DNA of 64,000 nucleotides from Dichetophora obliterata (Eukaryota; Arthropoda; Insecta; Diptera; Sciomyzidae). Position numbers and translations under genes: made by a program. How positions within the stretch are numbered: position 1 is the stretch's first letter; every line of letters begins with the position of its first letter. Below are positions 12,713 through 24,121 of this stretch, piece by piece. Under the pieces are notes generated by a model. It made no database searches, was not told the origin of the DNA, and was given only the letters and a program-made list of their open reading frames with translations. The DNA is taken from NCBI GenBank assembly GCA_963920525.1, contig OY986438.1, positions 78,706,560-78,770,559 on the forward strand, read 5' to 3'.

Positions 12713-12962
12713 GCGTCGGAAGCGGGGGGTAAGGTGGGCAGTTGCCCCCCACTTTTTTAGCTAGATAAACAATTTAAAAGGAAAAGTTATTCAAAATATC
12801 ACTTTTTTTACAACGATAATATTTTTGTATTATATATTTTCCTCTTCTTTCTCTCTTCTTCATGTTTCATGTGAAGAAATTTTGGTGAACTTTTTTTGCA
12901 CCACCATTTGTACTGCCCCCCCATTTGTACTGCCCCCCCAGATGAAATTCACTTCCGACGCG
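12713..12962. mobile_element. Small inverted-repeat element with C/G-run ends
   Basis: GCGTCGGAAGCGGGGGG at the left is mirrored by CCCCCCCAGATGAAATTCAC plus TTCCGACGC at the right. ATTG lies just outside the left end, and GATTG directly follows the right end. It is nested in the hAT-like element and non-coding. Its right end carries an internal 18-bp repeat (CCATTTGTACTGCCCCCC twice), and the tandem duplication starting at about 12912 breaks there. Confidence 0.55.
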
Positions 12963-13771
12963 ATTGAATATTAGTCTATGAATTTCCAATACTTGTTCAA
13001 CAGAGATATCAATTCTTTTGATAATAAGATATGTTACAGAAAAACTTGGAAGCCCGCTATAAAATGTGTTTTCTCACCTTGTCCCAAGGACTCAATCGAA
13101 GCCGGATTGAAGCATTGATCCAAACACACTGTTTAATAAAAAATATCGTACTTCACACTGATATTTTAAAACATTACATTATTGAGATTACAGTGACTTT
13201 TTTAAATGATTTAAATAAATGAGTGAAATATCGTGAATGCAGTCAATAATTTCCAACCAAAGATTTGAAAAAATTATTGCATTAATTTTTTTCAAATCAT
13301 TGATTGAGATTTTTAATTTTCAATCACAATCAATGATTTGAAAAATGAATGCAATCACTTTTTCAAATCATTGATTCGGACTTGAAATTTCAAATCACAA
13401 TCAATGATTTGAAAAAATTAATGCAATCATTTTCTCAAATCAATGATTGTGATTTGCAATTTCAAATCACATTCAATGTTTTGGAAAAATGATTGCATTC
13501 ATTTTGAATATAAATCACATGATTTAAAATCACAAATGATTGCATTCTTTTACAGCTCTGCTATGTACATACAATTATAATACGCTCTGCTTGGCATAAT
13601 TTTTATTATTTAATTATTTTTGTTTTTTAGTATGTAGAGTAAATTTATCTATAATTTTGGGATACTTTATCAAATATCTTGTGATATGTAAAAAGAAAAT
13701 ATACATTTATCAACATATTAAATCAACATTAGATGATAACATTTTCTTATTATTTTTTTTTATTTTTGCAG

Positions 13772-14072
13772 AGGACACGTTAAACTAGCCGACTTCGGTT
13801 TGGCACGCCTCTATAATGCAGAGGACCGTGAACGTCCTTATACAAATAAAGTTATTACGTTGTGGTATCGGCCACCGGAACTTTTGCTTGGCGAAGAACG
13901 TTATGGGCCTTCAATTGATGTCTGGTCATGTGGCTGCATTTTGGGTGAACTCTTTCTCAAACGCCCCCTCTTTCAAGCCAATGCTGAAATGGCGCAGTTG
14001 GAAACAATTTCAAAAATATGTGGCTCACCAGTGCCGGCAGTATGGCCAAATGTTATTAAACTGCCACTATTC
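13772..14072 (+). pseudogene. Cdk12: Cdk12-like kinase exon, copy A
   Basis: The exon begins after an acceptor (TTTTTGCAG at 13771) and encodes the centre of a CDK12/13-type cyclin-dependent kinase, the kinase that phosphorylates the RNA polymerase II C-terminal domain. Visible are the Mg-binding DFG in [15 protein letters not shown], the activation segment [20 protein letters not shown] (T-loop Thr in YTNK), and [14 protein letters not shown]. Residues run to [11 protein letters not shown], where family similarity stops. The expected continuation of the C-lobe is missing; the frame runs on into an unrelated tail and stops at 14211-14213. The kinase N-lobe and the rest of the C-lobe are not in the window. 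I call it a duplicated gene fragment rather than a working gene. An authentic exon with far-off neighbours is possible but would still lack a 3' splice donor. Confidence 0.85.
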
Positions 14073-14213
14073 CTCACATGCACATGGAAATGCAGCGGAA
14101 AATGTTTAGCAGTTGTAACAGCAAGCACAACAGCAACTGTGGCTGTCAAATACATACTAAATATAAATATCCTTAGCACTATAATTAATGTTTTAAAATG
14201 GTTGATTGATTGA
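14073..14213 (+). other. Non-homologous tail after Cdk12 exon A
   Basis: From 14073 the kinase frame continues (LTCTWKCSG...) with no family similarity. In the +1 frame the same bases read [14 protein letters not shown] then TAG. That could be the last coding exon and stop of a gene joined out of frame, followed by CAG-rich UTR-like sequence. No GT donor sits at the junction. Confidence 0.35.
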
Positions 14214-14410
14214 TCAATTTGTTAATTATTAAATGAATATTATCAATAGTTTTAATACTTACACTAAAATAACATAATTTTAAATTACTATATTACGTGA
14301 AGTTCATAACTTAAAAAAACTAGGCTAAGTTTTTCATTAAAAAATTTTTGCAAAAAATAATTACTGCAAAACAAATTTTTTTTAGTGCTAACAAAAACTT
14401 TGTATATTTA

Positions 14411-14680
14411 CAGCCCTATTCTGGAAACTTGATAATAGTCAACCAGTATTTTTATTATTTGTTTGTGTTTGTTGTAATTTTTTATTTCAAAACAAAATTT
14501 GAAGCTCAAAAAACAACATTTTTTTATGAAATTGTCAATATCTGAAAAGCAGTTGACAATTTTTATCAACATTTATTATTTTTGAGCTTCAAATTTTGTT
14601 TTGAAATAAAAAATTACAACACACACAAACAAATAATAAAAATACTGGTTGACTATTATCAAGTATCCAGAATAGGGCTG
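14411..14680. mobile_element. MITE, CAGCCC family, 270 bp (copy A)
   Basis: CAGCCCTATTCTGGAAACTT at the left is mirrored at the right end (CCAGAATAGGGCTG). The arms are about 100 bp and nearly perfect (TCAACCAGTATTTTTATTAT and its complement), with a short central loop. It is flanked by TTA on both sides (14408-14410, 14681-14683), a 3-bp target duplication. Non-coding. Related ends occur at 19898 and 62956. Confidence 0.85.
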
Positions 14681-15958
14681 TTAATGAATGAAAATCATCA
14701 TATTATGTTAAAAGCAGTATAGATTTACTGAAATTTAATTTAACGAATAATTCAACACTGTGTAATTAAGTTTTTTATTTGCTAACCTTAAACATTTACA
14801 GTTTAAATGAGCTTTTCGTCTTTCAAATTGAAAAAAAAAAACATTTTTAATGAAACTAGGCAATTGTATTTAATGCCAAGGGTTGATTTTAAAAATAACA
14901 ATTTGTTACTTGATTAAAGTTAAGCTCAATAATGAAAATTTAAATATTTTCTGTTACAATAAATGAGAAATTCTAAAATCTTACACAAAATTGTTATTTT
15001 TTCTAAAAACCAACAAAGCAAGCGGCTTTCAAGAAGAATTATAGTGATAGAAAAACTTAAAATTAAACAATTAGTATATTTTTATAAATTATTGGCATAT
15101 TGCACCACCATTTGTACTGCCCCCCCAGATGAAATTCACTTCCGACGCGATTGAATATTAGTCTATGAATTTCCAATACTTGTTCAACAGAGATATCAAT
15201 TCTTTTGATAATAAGATATGTTACAGAAAAACTTGGAAGCCCGCTATAAAATGTGTTTTCTCACCTTGTCCCAAGGACTCAATCGAAGCCGGATTGAAGC
15301 ATTGATCCAAACACACTGTTTAATAAAAAATATCGTACTTCACACTGATATTTTAAAACATTACATTATTGAGATTACAGTGACTTTTTTAAATGATTTA
15401 AATAAATGAGTGAAATATCGTGAATGCAGTCAATAATTTCCAACCAAAGATTTGAAAAAATTATTGCATTAATTTTTTTCAAATCATTGATTGAGATTTT
15501 AAATTTTCAATCACAATCAATGATTTGAAAAATGAATGCAATCACTTTTTCAAATCATTGATTCGGACTTGAAATTTCAAATCACAATCAATGATTTGAA
15601 AAAATTAATGCAATCATTTTCTCAAATCAATGATTGTGATTTGCAATTTCAAATCACATTCAATGTTTTGGAAAAATGATTGCATTCATTTTGAATATAA
15701 ATCACATGATTTAAAATCACAAATGATTGCATTCTTTTACAGCTCTGCTATGTACATACAATTATAATACGCTCTGCTTGGCATAATTTTTATTATTTAA
15801 TTATTTTTGTTTTTTAGTATGTAGAGTAAATTTATCTATAATTTTGGGATACTTTATCAAATATCTTGTGATATGTAAAAAGAAAATATACATTTATCAA
15901 CATATTAAATCAACATTAGATGATAACATTTTCTTATTATTTTTTTTTATTTTTGCAG

Positions 15959-16259
15959 AGGACACGTTAAACTAGCCGACTTCGGTTTGGCACGCCTCTA
16001 TAATGCAGAGGACCGTGAACGTCCTTATACAAATAAAGTTATTACGTTGTGGTATCGGCCACCGGAACTTTTGCTTGGCGAAGAACGTTATGGGCCTTCA
16101 ATTGATGTCTGGTCATGTGGCTGCATTTTGGGTGAACTCTTTCTCAAACGCCCCCTCTTTCAAGCCAATGCTGAAATGGCGCAGTTGGAAACAATTTCAA
16201 AAATATGTGGCTCACCAGTGCCGGCAGTATGGCCAAATGTTATTAAACTGCCACTATTC
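15959..16259 (+). pseudogene. Cdk12: Cdk12-like kinase exon, copy B
   Basis: This duplicates copy A at an offset of 2187 bp: same acceptor, same DFG, T-loop and VWSCGC motifs, same break after KLPLF, same tail to a stop at 16398-16400. I saw no coding difference between the two. Identity this high means the duplication is recent, or that it is an assembly duplicate. Confidence 0.85.
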
Positions 16260-16597
16260 CTCACATGCACATGGAAATGCAGCGGAAAATGTTTAGCAGT
16301 TGTAACAGCAAGCACAACAGCAACTGTGGCTGTCAAATACATACTAAATATAAATATCCTTAGCACTATAATTAATGTTTTAAAATGGTTGATTGATTGA
16401 TCAATTTGTTAATTATTAAATGAATATTATCAATAGTTTTAATACTTACACTAAAATAACATAATTTTAAATTACTATATTACGTGAAGTTCATAACTTA
16501 AAAAAACTAGGCTAAGTTTTTCATTAAAAAATTTTTGCAAAAAATAATTACTGCAAAACAAATTTTTTTTAGTGCTAACAAAAACTTTGTATATTTA

Positions 16598-16867
16598 CAG
16601 CCCTATTCTGGAAACTTGATAATAGTCAACCAGTATTTTTATTATTTGTTTGTGTTTGTTGTAATTTTTTATTTCAAAACAAAATTTGAAGCTCAAAAAA
16701 CAACATTTTTTTATGAAATTGTCAATATCTGAAAAGCAGTTGACAATTTTTATCAACATTTATTATTTTTGAGCTTCAAATTTTGTTTTGAAATAAAAAA
16801 TTACAACACACACAAACAAATAATAAAAATACTGGTTGACTATTATCAAGTATCCAGAATAGGGCTG
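16598..16867. mobile_element. MITE, CAGCCC family, 270 bp (copy B)
   Basis: This is the second copy of the MITE at 14411-14680, carried along by the tandem duplication rather than by transposition. Confidence 0.85.
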
Positions 16868-17285
16868 TTAATGAATGAAAATCATCATATTATGTTAAAA
16901 GCAGTATAGATTTACTGAAATTTAATTTAACGAATAATTCAACACTGTGTAATTAAGTTTTTTATTTGCTAACCTTAAACATTTACAGTTTAAATGAGCT
17001 TTTCGTCTTTCAAATTGAAAAAAAAAAACATTTTTAATGAAACTAGGCAATTGTATTTAATGCCAAGGGTTGATTTTAAAAATAACAATTTGTTACTTGA
17101 TTAAAGTTAAGCTCAATAATGAAAATTTAAATATTTTCTGTTACAATAAATGAGAAATTCTAAAATCTTACACAAAATTGTTATTTTTTCTAAAAACCAA
17201 CAAAGCAAGCGGCTTTCAAGAAGAATTATAGTGATAGAAAAACTTAAAATTAAACAATTAGTATATTTTTATAAATTATTGGCAT

Positions 17286-19897
17286 TTTAAATGAACTAAT
17301 ATTCAATAGCTAATAAAAAAATATATGAAATAAAATTAAATCACTCAAATAAGAGTTTATGTTACTAAACAATGTTAAACTTTGCAATTAGTAAAACGTG
17401 CGTCAGAGACTGAAAAAGAAAACTACAATATAAACACTAATGCAAAACTAAATCAAACGCAATTTCAATAAAACAACACTGCAAAAAAGAACAAAACTTA
17501 TATGAAAAACACTTAAAATCTTATATGGAAACATACTTCAAATTATGTTTGAAAAATTATGCTAATAGCATTTTATGCAGCTGCTAGTTAAATTTTGTAA
17601 AAAATTCTTATAAGTAAAATTTAATAAATTTATATATATATATATATATTGTAAAATACAGTTAAATCAAAAAAATCTGAAATAATTCAGTGAGAATGCA
17701 TAAAGCAACAAAAACAATGATGTAATAAATGAATAAAAAGGAAATAAATACATACACACTAAATCAATACGTGAGTGCACTTATTTTGTCCTACACAGTG
17801 TGATTTACTGCAGTGTTCTGTGCTTGCCCTCATTCATAAGAGTGAGAGAGTTATAATTGATCAACACCATGGTAAAATCATGGCACAATTACTGATAAGG
17901 TAGTAGCGTAGACTGGCTTTTTTCTCACGAGCGGCGATGGGTAGTTGTCAAAATTAGCTGTTCATGCAATTATTCAAAGAAAAGTGAAAAATAAGCGACG
18001 ACTTAAACTAAAAACATTTCAATAAACTTCGCGAATAAATTTAATAAATCAAAGAAAAGTTAAAAATAAGGACATAGCTAGTCAACAGCAGCAAATGGAG
18101 TTCGAAGAAGAGATCATATACTTGCATGTCATAAAGTTTTTAAAATGCTCCTTTCGAAATTTCTTAATTTTAAGATTATTGCTATGCTTTTATAGGCTTG
18201 TGAAAATCAATATACCACAGTATTTAATTAAAAATTTGAGTTTAGCCATTCCACAAATACACAAATAGTTATACCTAAAATATCATCGTCAATTTTTGAA
18301 AGGTCTTTCTTGGTACGCACTGCTGTTCGAAGTAGATTCCCGTTTCCCTGTGAAGCTTCTCGTGCACTTCAAACATCTTTAAAAACAAACTTCTGGTATA
18401 CAGTTCTTTACATGTGCTATAAATATTTATAATATGCTCAACTTAAGTTACAGAAAAATTTGCCTAACTATGACAAAATTTTAAAAATGTTTTAATATTT
18501 TTTTACATTTGGCGCTGCCTATGTGGGATGGATATAGCCATAATCTAAAAAATTGTCATTGATCGTATATTTATAAAAAGGGGTCGTATAATTTAGGTGT
18601 ATGCATAGAATAGTTTAGTTAATTATTAATATATAAGAAGATATGTATATTTGTTAAGTTTTAGCTTAGTTCTCTCTCGAATTCAAATTATTAACAAATT
18701 GTAACATCTGTGTCGATAAGCGATAACAGCTTAAGTCTGATTTCAAAGTTTCGAGAAATCTTGCTTTAAAGTTTTCAATAGCCACTCAATAAATACAACA
18801 GCATCCCACATTGGGTTAGGTAGTTCCAAAAAATTCGCTTTATTTCTTAGGTGTCTTCTTAAAAGTCGCACTTCTTTTCTGTATTACTATCTCTGAGTAT
18901 AGCCAATGAAGTAAATATTTGTCTTGACTTTTTTCTAGTCCAAATCAAAGATTAATTTAACTCTGAAGAATTTGCATAGCCCCATAATGCCTTATTGAAG
19001 TCCATTTTAACATAAATACAACATTGAAGTATTTTCCGAAACATTTGCTTTCAACATTAAAAAAATAGTTGTACTTTTATTAATCAGATCGTAATTAGTT
19101 TTCTCTACAATTTTTTTTTTTGCATTTTAACAATGTAGTAGAAATCGCCAGTGGTCGAAATTCGACCTTTTCACTGTGACTTTTCCAACTACATTGTGAT
19201 ATGAAATCACTTACGTTTTGAAATCACAAAAATACGCTGCACTGAGAAAAGTTACAGTTTTCGAGATATCGTCATAAATTTTATGTCAAAATAACGGGTA
19301 TTTTTCAAAATTTATTTTTTGTAAGAAATTTTACAATCCCAATATATGTACATTCGCACATTTTACATAAAATATGCTTATTGCAGGCTATCCGTAAGAG
19401 ATAGCGAGAAATGTCTGGCATATTTTATGTATATCTCAGCAATGTCTCCTTACACCGTGTTTTTCCATCTCTTATTGCTTAGCTTTTATTTAAGAAATTC
19501 TATTTTGAAAGCTCATATTTCAGGTCAAAAAAAAAAGTATTCGGTGCACTCCTTCTCCTTACTCTTATTCATTTGAAAGAAAAATTATCCAAATCGGTTG
19601 AGAAACACAGGAGAAAATGGTACCGAACTGTTTTGTCTACGCCTATTTATATATAGATGAAAAGGTAAGCTATTTTACATCTTTGAAATTTCACGAAATC
19701 AATTTTCGTTTACTTGATAAAATCTTAACTCTCTCTAGATCGAATATAAATCTTAAAATATTGTACTCTACAATTTCTACGTTGTTATATGAGCGTAATC
19801 GTATCTAATACGATATTTAATAGTTTGATATGTTTTGTTTACTGTAAAAGAAACCTCTTGGCACATGTACAAAACGGTTTCTAGTTTGAATCACTAT
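17286..19897. other. Non-genic stretch with dispersed repeats
   Basis: No gene is supported. A (TA)n run lies at about 17630-17651. The inverted partner of the 4711 repeat is at 17881-17937. A segment at 18717-18782 (AGCTTAAGTCTGATTTC, then TTGCTTTAAAGTTTTCAAT) resembles 36674-36738. The rest is AT-rich and unassigned. Confidence 0.4.
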
Positions 19898-20115
19898 CAG
19901 CCCAATTCTGAAGGATTTTCCCCGGGGAATTGGAAAGGGGAGTTTTTATTTTTAAGACAGCAGATTAAGATAAAATTTTTTTGTTTGCACTCATGAATAT
20001 TGCCGGTTGATGAACAAACTGGCATTACAAATTTCCAAAATGTTTTTAAATTTTATCTTAAAAACGACAACTCCCTTTTCCGATTCCCCGGGAAAAATCT
20101 TGCAGAATTGGGCTT
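19898..20115. mobile_element. MITE, CAGCCC family, 218 bp
   Basis: CAGCCCAATTCTGAAGGATT at the left is mirrored on the right (CTTGCAGAATTGGGCT). The subterminal inverted segment GGGGAATTGGAAAGGGGAGT pairs with ACTCCCTTTTCCGATTCCCC. TAT lies on each side, giving a 3-bp target duplication as in the other members. Non-coding. Confidence 0.8.
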
Positions 20116-20789
20116 TATTACTTTTACTATTTTTATTTCCTATTCTACTTGCATTAATTTAATATATTATTGGGGACGTTATGTGTGTCGAACATTAATA
20201 ATAGTTTTATATTTTATTTTTTTAGTTCTTGTTCTTACTCGCTTTATACACTTGTAATTTGTTTATTAAAACTAGAGGCTTTTAAATACATAGAATAAAA
20301 AATAAAAATAAGTATTAATAATTGAAAGGAATGTCCATTTTCTCCAATTTTTTTCAAACTATTTTGACCTATCTGATAAGAAGAGAAGAGACTGCTATTT
20401 CAACTAATAAACATCATGCTTTGAATAGATACAACACCAGTTCATGCTATTTCAAATTAAATGCATTTTTGTTTACTTCATTTTAAATGTTCTTTTTTAA
20501 AAAACTAAAAACACTAGTAAAAACAAATTTGTATTTATTAAATTTTATTTATTGCAAATTATTTTAATTAAATCCAGTTTTAATTAGATAATGTAAATTA
20601 AAAATTATTTTAATGCCATATGAAAGGTTGTGTTGTTTTTGTTCATAATTTGGCTAAGATTATGCCAGAAGATCCAGATTTTGTTTAATTATTAAATAAT
20701 TGGAAGTAAGCGTTATTCTAAGTTTTTTACAACAGTTAATAAAAAATTGAAAAAAGTGCTATAAAAATAGTATTAAAACATTTATTAAG

Positions 20790-20998
20790 TAATAGGAAGC
20801 GCATGTATTATTGTAATATTTTACCACCTGTTTTTTAAGAAATCGTATGTGCTCGCAGTTTACATAAGAGCACAAATTCATCACCTCAGTAAAAATAATC
20901 CATACGAAAGGATCTATATCCATCTTTAATATACTATCGGTAAGCACATTGCCACTCAAAAATTGAGCAAAATCGTTCTTTGTTTCCGAATTTTTTTA
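20790..20998 (-). pseudogene. Coding-like exon, unknown protein
   Basis: On the minus strand a frame from about 20998 reads NDFAQFLSGNVLTDSILKMD, then FVWIIFTEVMNLCSYVN and RFLKKQ, followed by GTGGTA that could be a donor. The composition looks like a globular protein and unlike the surrounding AT-rich noise. I do not recognise the family and no neighbouring exon is clear, so this is a weak call. Confidence 0.3.
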
Positions 20999-21362
20999 AA
21001 CTTCGTAGGTTAGTAGTGCCTATAAAAATAGCTTAAACTGTGTTTTTGTTTTTTGCGAAATTTTTTTTTTTCAAAAGTTGTATTCGTTATTTAAAAATAC
21101 TCGCATGCACACACACAGCAATCACACGGTTACGTGATTTTTTCAACCAAATCATCAAAATATAATAAGCCCATAGACCATAACAAATAACTATCTGTTG
21201 CAATATATACGCATTCCGAATCATAGGTGCTCACCATCCCTTAGAATTCCATTTTTGTTTTCATTTCTTTTTCTTGACAATGTGTAACCAGAAAATCTCG
21301 ACAATATTGGTGCCATCAACCGAGCATCGAATACCAGCTAGTGAAGCAAAAGTTTTTTAGAT

Positions 21363-22500
21363 TCATTTAATTTTTAATTTATTTATGTTTACCATTTTGC
21401 CAAATGTTTTCGTCACACTTGCTGGAACGAGTATTCGTCTATTAAGTACTACACAGGCATAACACAAGTGATCTGTAGTTGCCCCATTAATTGTGCTCCT
21501 GGGATTTTCTTCAATGCGTGACTTTATCGTCGCTAGGCATAAATTTAATAAGCCTCTTCGGCGGTAAAGCATTCACACAATTTTTTTAACAAATAACAAA
21601 TATGTATGCGACAATAGTGTTTGGTATCCTTGGCCATGGCTAACGCTGCCATGAAACGTATGAGCCAGTTGCGTTTTAGCCGACATAAAAAGCTCCTTAA
21701 CCATATCATCGGGCTTTTGGTCAAGTATAGCTAAAAAATATTTAATTTAAGAAATAGTAAGAGAAAGTGTCCACTAGCTAGTCACCTTTACGGCATCTAA
21801 AGATTTTTTTGCGCAAATAAAAACTGCCTCATAGGTACCACTTGGTTTCTGCGTATAAATAATGAAGAGGCGAGGCAGAAATTTCTTCGCATATTTGCCC
21901 AAAGTTTCTAGAGACCATCGAAGTTGGGTGTACGAAATTCTGTATACTTATCTAGAACATTGCCCAACATAGGCGCAATAAGACGAAAGCTTTCCGGAAC
22001 GATGGCAGCGACTATCGGTTGTTCAATTTGTATACGCAGCGCGCTTTGCGTATCGTAACTATTGGCGAGTGTAGCCAGCACTAAAAAAAAGTATAACTTC
22101 AGTAAAAATAAAATTTATTTAACTTTAACACTTACCTAAAATACTCGCCACACAGTTCGAAAAAGATGGAAAATGAGATTATTAAACACTTGCTCCCTTG
22201 GCAGTGTTCCACTTTCCATCGCTTCCACTGGTTTACGCTTTAGATTTGGCTTTTAATCCACATTCTCTTGACTTCGGCAACTTGTGACCTACAGTGGGAG
22301 CTGCTTTATTCAAAATATATTTTATCCTTAATGCTTCAGTACAGCTTTTCGTCTAAGACAGTCAGATCGTCAGGTGCTGCAGTAAATAAATCTTGCAGTG
22401 GTGTTCCAGGGCATGGTTTGAATTGCATTAAGTCGGGAAGCTTACTAAGGTTAGGCCAAGCCTCATCTGTTGTTGTACAGTGCTGCAAGACTTACCTGTG
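21363..22500 (-). pseudogene. Host gene fragment, RRP12-like, frameshifted
   Basis: Minus-strand blocks separated by what look like short introns read in order: LATLANSYDTQSALRIQIEQ with FRLIAPMLGNVLDKY (about 21930-22080), then LETLGKYAKKFLPRLFIIYT and GTYEAVFICAKKSLDAVK (about 21795-21910), then FMAALAMAKDTKHYC with ICYLLKKL, FTAEE and, after a frame change, LIKFMPSDDKVTH and a stop (about 21500-21670). These resemble the C-terminal half of RRP12, the HEAT-repeat ribosome biogenesis factor that ends in a similar LIxFxPxDDxVTH region. At least two frameshifts or stops break it. Further upstream pieces (about 22150-22500) look coding but I cannot place them. The RRP12 assignment is from memory and needs a search. 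Confidence 0.45.
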
Positions 22501-23633
22501 TATAAATGCGACTGGGTAAATGCGTTAGTATGATTTTAGGATCTTTGATAATAGTTTCTAAATTGGTGTCCATGAAATCGAATACGAGGGATTGGATGCA
22601 TATCCAAAAACATTTACCAAAACAAAATAACGTTGTCGGTCTGCAACTTATTCAGTAGCTTCTTTCAGTAGTAATTTCTAGCAGCGCCGAGCAATTCATT
22701 CCGTTTTGCGCTTCTTCCCGACTGCCAATATTTATTTTATGATGTGATATTGTTAATTTATTTCTTATTATGCATTTATTTTAATAAATTTATTACACAA
22801 AAGAAAACTTATTTGCAAATGGCTGAATTTAGGCTAAACACTTGACAGATCTGAGGTGAACTCACGTACACAATACATGAGTTTCACCAAAGTAGAAAAA
22901 AACGGAAAAATAAAATGAAATCATATGTTTTGACGTCACAAAATTTAAGTTTCCTATCTCTTTATCTCTGACCGACACAAACAAAGACAATTCATGTTGG
23001 AAAAAGAGTTCAACATGAGTTCAAAGAGTTCATGTTGGAAAAATTGTCTTTGCCTGCATTTAGCGGAAAGAACTGTTCCACAACTTTCAGGCTGAATGGT
23101 ATGCTCTCACAGAACATGTTCCTTGAGATGTCACAATTTATATAGCGAACATATTTTATGCTACTTCGCTACTTGGGCACTTTTTCGGCTAGAATGCGGC
23201 CTTTGTTTTGGTTTTGACAAAGGCCTGAATTCTCCAACATGAACATTTTGACGCAAACAAAACTGAAACACAGAGAATTGTGGAGATCGATCTTTAATTC
23301 ATTGGGTCTTTATTTTATAAGTACAATAAGAATATAAGAAATACAAACACCAAACATACCAAACACATTTATGAAACTGTTAATCACAACACAGTTATCA
23401 AATAAACAGTTCACTTCAATGAAGTTTAAAATTAAACGATAGAATGAAGACAGAATTAAAAAGAAAGAATAGAATGTAGACAGTGAAAATAAATGGTATA
23501 AGAGATGAGAAGTTAAGATTAATAATATTTTATGCATAATAAAAAATAATAAATTGATTTGAGAAAGTTAAGAAAATAAAGAAAATTAAATGTGACTAAC
23601 TTTCGTCTTACTAACTCTTACTCTTACTAACTC
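22501..23633. other. Non-genic stretch
   Basis: No gene is supported. At 22520-22570 the minus strand has a short frame (LETIIKDPKIILTHLPSRIY) ending at a GTAAGT donor, possibly an upstream exon of the preceding fragment. A short stutter of GAGTTCAACATGAG-type repeats lies near 22990-23045. Confidence 0.35.
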
Positions 23634-24121
23634 TTAAGAGTCACGAAAGCTCTCAGCATCTCCATCCTCCAGTTCACTTGACACAATGTTATGGAGTTCA
23701 TTTATATCTGTGACTACAATACTCGCATCACGCGCATACCTCTTTATACGTATACGGCCTCTCTTCACATAAACAGAATACAGTCTTCTGTTTCGCTTTA
23801 GTTTGACGGCACTTTAGAGAAGCTTGCGATCGCGCTTGGTTACGCTTTCATTTAAAAAAAAGCAGCCCGTTGACTCATGTCCGACATCACTCAAACATAG
23901 ATTCCTGTGATTATATCTTCGGAAAACAGCAGCGGCTCGAAGTACCATATCTCTCTCATAGGGACTGCAAAACTTCATAATAATAGGAGGGACTGATGAA
24001 TCACTATTGAGTCTTTTTCCTTTGACCCGAAAAATGCTCTTAAGTGCTGCTGGCCTATAGCCCAAGAATGATAGAATAAGAGATTGCGCTTTGCGCAGGT
24101 CCGTTACTTCTGCTAATCGAG
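23634..24121 (-). pseudogene. FP25K-like transposon ORF with one in-frame stop
   Basis: The minus-strand frame runs from about 24121 (LAEVTDLRKAQSL) through VPPIIMKFCSPYERDMVLRA, LCLSDVGHESTG and FFLNESVTKRDRKLL. A TAA at 23814-23816 interrupts it. The same frame then resumes with RNRRLYSVYVKRGRIRIKRY, VVTDINELHNIV, ending DAESFRDS then stop at 23634. This pattern (basic stretch, RPIIxKF block, xVNExLT block, then VWxRxGxIxVR) is the FP25K-like protein often carried as ORF1 by insect transposons. It faces away from the THAP transposase that starts 140 bp further on. Only one stop spoils about 160 codons, so decay is recent. I cannot say which element it belongs to. Confidence 0.5.

Larger units (their letters stand above)
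11856..13560. mobile_element. Non-autonomous hAT-like element with 8-bp target duplication
   Basis: The left end, CAGAGCTGTAAAAGAATGCA, is mirrored at the right end by TGCATTCTTTTACAGCTCTG. Both are flanked by the direct repeat CTATGTAC (11848-11855 and 13561-13568). An 8-bp duplication with CAG-type ends is characteristic of the hAT superfamily (P elements also give 8 bp). The subterminal regions (11860-12130 and 13230-13560) are packed with inverted and direct copies of an AATCAATGATTTGAAAAA-type motif, as expected for multiple transposase-binding sites. The interior has no transposase frame and contains other element pieces at 12231 and 12713. Confidence 0.8.
12912..15098. repeat. Tandem duplication, copy A (2187 bp)
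   Basis: Everything from about 12912 to 15098 is repeated from 15099 to 17285 at a constant offset of 2187 bp. The only difference I noticed was a T-to-A change in the poly-AT part (about 13312 versus 15499). The unit contains the right end of the hAT-like element, the Cdk12-like exon with its upstream intron, and a 270-bp MITE. The downstream breakpoint reads TTGGCA then TATTGCACCACC, so the copies were joined at the GCACCACCATTTGTACTGCC repeat. Confidence 0.95.
15099..17285. repeat. Tandem duplication, copy B (2187 bp)
   Basis: This is the second copy of 12912-15098, almost base for base. It ends at TTGGCATT, where the flanking sequence becomes unique. Confidence 0.95.

Noticed and set aside
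13031..15409. 63-codon frames at 13031 and 15218 (duplicated)
   Set aside because: No recognisable motif; they lie in the subterminal AT-rich part of the hAT-like element and are duplicated only because the region is.
13973..16366. Antisense frames opposite the Cdk12 exon
   Set aside because: Shadows of the conserved kinase frame on the other strand.
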